From positions 1-8,053 of the forward strand of contig JAPLLQ010000013.1 of assembly GCA_026387485.1 (NCBI GenBank): a stretch of DNA of 8,053 nucleotides. The letters run 5' to 3'. The stretch comes from Candidatus Omnitrophota bacterium. GTDB taxonomy: Bacteria; Omnitrophota; Gorgyraeia; Gygaellales; Profunditerraquicolaceae. Shown piece by piece: positions 6,613 to 8,053 of the stretch. A program made the position numbers and the translations under genes. The notes beneath the pieces were generated by a model that worked only from the letters and a program-made list of their open reading frames with translations, did no database searches and was not told the origin of the DNA. Each line of letters begins with the position of its first letter. Positions within the stretch are counted from its first letter, which is position 1.

Positions 6613-6804
6613 TTACGAAGTGCCGATCGCGTAACAGTAGTCACTATAAGTCCCACCGTACCCGCAGCCATTCTTGTACCCAGTTGGACCATTCATATCC
6701 GATCCATCACCAGATTGCTTACAGTTCTCAAGCACCCTCTCTTCGGGTTTTCCCCTAGTTAAGATAATCAGCTTTGGCTTGCTCCATTTCCGTATTTTCT
6801 TCAT
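6613..6804 (-). CDS. RiPP precursor peptide, Gly/Tyr/Cys-rich core
   Basis: This is a 63-residue peptide, and I take it to be the substrate of the cassette. Residues 1-29 form a charged leader with the pattern W-x-K-P-K-L-I-I-L-T-R-G-K-P-E-E-R-V-L, which I recall from other short precursors near radical SAM/PqqD genes. The core from about residue 29 is rich in Gly, Tyr, Asp and Ser, with Cys47 and Cys57 (Cys28 sits at the leader/core border), Tyr43, 49, 53, 56 and 58, and a C-terminal Ser63. There is no membrane segment or signal peptide. The start ATG at 6804 has AAGGAG (6814-6819) 9 bases upstream, an excellent ribosome-binding site and the best in the window. The gene is first in the operon, followed by a 225-bp gap before the kinase-like gene. 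Just upstream is a terminator-like hairpin. The nature of the modifications and the cleavage site cannot be read from the sequence. Confidence 0.82.
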   Translation of the reverse strand: MKKIRKWSKPKLIILTRGKPEERVLENCKQSGDGSDMNGPTGYKNGCGYGGTYSDYCYAIGTS

Positions 6805-6822
6805 TTTTTCATTCTCCTTTAC

Positions 6823-6863
6823 AAAATAAAAAAGCGCGCCCGTTTTTTCTTAACGAGCAGCGC
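6823..6863 (-). terminator. Intrinsic terminator-like hairpin in the leader of the precursor gene (possible attenuator)
   Basis: On the - strand, GCGCTGCTCGTT (6863-6852) pairs with AACGGGCGCGC (6844-6834). This gives 11 pairs, one of them G-U, with a single bulged T and a 7-base AAGAAAA loop, followed at once by TTTTTTATTTT (6833-6823). The structure has all the parts of a rho-independent terminator on the - strand only. It lies about 90 bases after the predicted transcription start and a few bases before the precursor's AAGGAG. It must therefore be bypassed for the operon to be expressed, or it ends a short leader RNA of about 130 nt. Confidence 0.75.
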
Positions 6864-6951
6864 CTATTAAAGATAAAAATAAACCTTGATTAGACTGTTT
6901 TGCAGCCTGCAGCTTACCTTTATTTTCTTTCTCTCTAAAAAACAACTGCAT
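6850..6951 (-). CDS. Possible 33-codon leader open reading frame ending in the terminator hairpin
   Basis: An ATG at 6951 opens 33 codons (beginning MQLFFREKENKGK and ending FLSLIGAAR) that stop at TAA 6852-6850, exactly where the 5' arm of the terminator meets its loop. The predicted transcription start is about 6952, so translation would be nearly leaderless. I see no Shine-Dalgarno site. A ribosome moving through the last codons would cover the 5' arm and could prevent the hairpin from forming. There is no stretch of one repeated amino acid like those in amino-acid operon leaders. An open frame of this length may be chance, so this is a weak call. Confidence 0.3.
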   Translation of the reverse strand: MQLFFREKENKGKLQAAKQSNQGLFLSLIGAAR

Positions 6952-6958
6952 ATCTTTT

Positions 6959-6986
6959 AGTATATATTATTTTAAGAGCATGTCAA
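6959..6986 (-). promoter_or_regulatory. Sigma-70-type promoter of the peptide cassette
   Basis: Read on the - strand, the -35 box is TTGACA (6986-6981), a perfect match. The spacer is 16 bases and AT-rich, and the -10 box is TATACT (6964-6959), five of six to consensus. Transcription would start near 6952, leaving about 148 bases of untranslated leader before the precursor ATG. This is the only strong promoter I see ahead of the cassette. Confidence 0.72.
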
Positions 6987-7014
6987 TGTCCTTTTGTGAC
7001 GAGGTAGTGCAAGG

Positions 7015-7170
7015 ATTATTTCGCACTTTTGCTTCCAAGTAAAAGTGCTTGTGGGCCGCTGGAAGACAGAATATAATAGAATCAGGCCGCATAACTCATT
7101 GAATTACCAACCTCCTACACCAGAGATTATTTGCCAAGAGTGTCTAGAAAATGCGGTTGCTCTCTCTTAG
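7015..7170 (+). pseudogene. Remnant of an IS3-family transposase, C-terminal end
   Basis: In the frame ending at the TAG at 7168-7170, the + strand encodes KVLVGRWKTEYNRIRPHNS followed by LNYQPPTPE. This is the characteristic end of IS3-family (IS2/IS407-like) DDE transposases, normally K-V-L-V-E-x-W-R-x-E-Y-N-x-I-R-P-H-S-S-L-G-Y-x-P-P-A-P-E. Upstream of about 7040 the match fades (ISHFCFQ in the same frame, GLFRTF in another), which suggests a frame change. Nothing of the catalytic DDE core is present, because the sequence before 7000 is the cassette promoter. After the stop, 7171-7200 could hold the element's right end, but no partner inverted repeat is visible. The fragment is dead and shows that an insertion sequence once bordered the cassette. 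Confidence 0.72.
7049..7077 (+). promoter_or_regulatory. Possible + strand promoter inside the transposase remnant
   Basis: TTGTGG (7049-7054), a 17-base spacer and a perfect TATAAT (7072-7077) could start transcription near 7084, reading towards the glycosyltransferase-like gene. The TATAAT falls on codons Glu-Tyr-Asn of the old transposase, so it may be a chance match. Only half of the -35 box agrees with consensus. Confidence 0.3.
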
Positions 7171-7251
7171 GAACTGGCACAACTTATAGCGACAGGGCAA
7201 GTTTCAGTAGTAATCTGCGTACGCGAAATGCCTGTATAATGGGGGATAAAT

Positions 7252-8053
7252 TTGAAGACAATTATCATGCTCATGCCTTATTTTGGCAATTGGCCGGAAT
7301 GGTTCAACTTATACTTAGAAACATGCAAACAGAATACAACCATTAATTGGCTGTTTTTTACTGATTGCCCAGAACCGGAAAATAAGTGCCTAAATGTCAG
7401 GTATATACGGATGAGTTTTGAAGAATTCCGTAAATACGCTGGGGAAAAACTTGGTTTCCCGTTGAACATGAGTCATCCATATAAAATTTGCGACCTAAGG
7501 GTAGCTTTCGGAGTAATTTTTGATGAATACATAGCCGGTTACGACTATTGGGGGTTCGGAGACATTGACCTGCTCTATGGAAATATAAGAAAATTCCTTA
7601 CAGATAATATCTTGCGGTATAATGTTATATCCTTCCATAGCCATAGCCTGTCCGGTTCTTTTTCCTGTTTTAAAAATAACCTTGAACTAAAATATATGTA
7701 CCGCTACCTAAATAATTGGCAGGATAAACTATCCCGAGATAATTGGTACGACGAGTTGGACAAACTGCTTGGGAAAATTCTTATAAAAAAAGAGGGCAGT
7801 TATTTTATAGAGAGTTTCAATGCTCCCGGAGCAAACGGAATTCCCTGGGTTGATGGGCCATATATATACCCTACGGAATGGTATTGGAGCGACGGCAGGC
7901 TTATAAATAACAGGGATGGCGGCAGAGAATTCCTCTATTTTCATTTTATGCTTTGGAAAGGAGGAAAATGGGGTAGGTTGTGGCGGGGCGGGCAATGGGA
8001 GAATCTTAAGAAAATAGTGCATTTCCATTACAAAGAAGCTACGGATGGCTGGA
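7252..8053 (+). CDS. DUF6625-type glycosyltransferase-like protein (3' truncated by window end)
   Basis: About 267 codons are visible and the gene runs off the window. The N-terminus KTIIMLMPYFGNWPEWFNLYLETC, then TINWLFFTDCP, fits the DUF6625 family. Further on come SHPYKICDLRVAFG, YDYWGFGDIDLLYGNIRKFL with an acidic Asp104-Ile-Asp106 motif like the DxD of GT-A glycosyltransferases, and a late FLYFHFMLWK. The likely role is sugar transfer in cell-surface polysaccharide synthesis, which suits the O-antigen-type gene at the other end of the window. The donor and acceptor are unknown. I chose TTG at 7252, with GGGGG 5 bases upstream, because it gives the expected MKTIIML-type first strand. An in-frame TAA closes the frame at 7237. 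ATGs at 7267 and 7273 would cut into that strand. Confidence 0.8.
   Translation, partial: MKTIIMLMPYFGNWPEWFNLYLETCKQNTTINWLFFTDCPEPENKCLNVRYIRMSFEEFRKYAGEKLGFPLNMSHPYKICDLRVAFGVIFDEYIAGYDYWGFGDIDLLYGNIRKFLTDNILRYNVISFHSHSLSGSFSCFKNNLELKYMYRYLNNWQDKLSRDNWYDELDKLLGKILIKKEGSYFIESFNAPGANGIPWVDGPYIYPTEWYWSDGRLINNRDGGREFLYFHFMLWKGGKWGRLWRGGQWENLKKIVHFHYKEATDGW

Noticed and set aside
7023..7048. Near-perfect palindrome GCACTTTTGC-TTCCAA-GTAAAAGTGC as an operator or terminator
   Set aside because: It lies in the degenerate upstream part of the transposase remnant, has no T-tract, and no second copy is seen. A role is possible but unsupported.
7235..7240. A second perfect TATAAT just before the glycosyltransferase-like gene
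   Set aside because: No acceptable -35 box at 16-18 bases. A start there would leave almost no leader for the GGGGG ribosome-binding site.
7131..7346. A 71-codon + strand frame with Cys and a TYSD string like that in the precursor core
   Set aside because: It overlaps the transposase remnant and then the glycosyltransferase-like gene in another frame, has no leader motif, and the shared four residues are too few to mean anything.
7729..8028. A 99-codon - strand frame at the right end
   Set aside because: It is antisense to the DUF6625-type gene, whose conserved motifs continue through this stretch.
1..8053. CRISPR arrays, tRNA or rRNA genes
   Set aside because: I saw no regularly spaced repeats and no recognisable tRNA or rRNA sequence on either strand.

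Overview
This window looks like part of the chromosome of an uncultivated Gram-negative-type bacterium. The O-antigen ligase/polymerase fragment, the moderate GC content, the tightly overlapping genes and the frequent TTG/GTG starts recall Omnitrophota-like genomes. That taxonomic guess comes from general pattern recognition and is weak.

Layout. (1) Bases 1-549, + strand: the 3' end of an O-antigen ligase/polymerase-type membrane protein, cut by the window edge. (2) Bases 546-6804, - strand: a compact cassette that I read as a radical-SAM RiPP (ribosomally synthesised, post-translationally modified peptide) system. In transcription order it holds a 63-residue precursor peptide (6804-6613), a 225-bp gap, an HPr-kinase-like P-loop protein (6387-5410), a radical SAM/SPASM enzyme A (5413-4202), a PqqD-like peptide-binding protein (4224-3910), an S26/S24-type Ser-His peptidase (3929-3420), a paralogous radical SAM/SPASM enzyme B (3423-2275) and an ABC exporter (2285-546). 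From the kinase-like gene onward every junction overlaps by 4 to 23 bases, so the six genes are very probably translationally coupled. (3) Bases 6805-6986: the control region of the cassette. It has a near-consensus sigma-70 promoter (TTGACA-16-TATACT), then a 33-codon open frame that would be almost leaderless, then a strong intrinsic-terminator hairpin directly before the precursor's Shine-Dalgarno site. This looks like an attenuated leader. (4) About 7015-7170, + strand: a decayed 3' end of an IS3-family transposase (signature RPHNSLNYQPPTPE). (5) Bases 7252-8053, + strand: a DUF6625-type glycosyltransferase-like gene cut by the right edge.

How the genes may work together. The PqqD-like protein would hold the precursor leader, the two SPASM enzymes would modify the Gly/Tyr/Cys-rich core, the HprK-like protein could phosphorylate the peptide (its last residue is Ser), the peptidase would remove the leader and the ABC exporter would export the product. 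From memory, the set of two PqqE-like enzymes, a PqqD protein and this HprK-like protein resembles the 'SynChlorMet cassette' (Scm) genome-property families, whose product is unknown to me. The cassette lies between two polysaccharide-type genes, so it may be an island in a surface-glycan locus.

Oddities: the exporter's nucleotide-binding domain is about 8 residues short just before Walker A and has an LSQGF signature. The kinase-like gene carries what looks like an in-frame REP-type repeat insertion. Enzyme B lacks one SPASM cysteine that enzyme A has.
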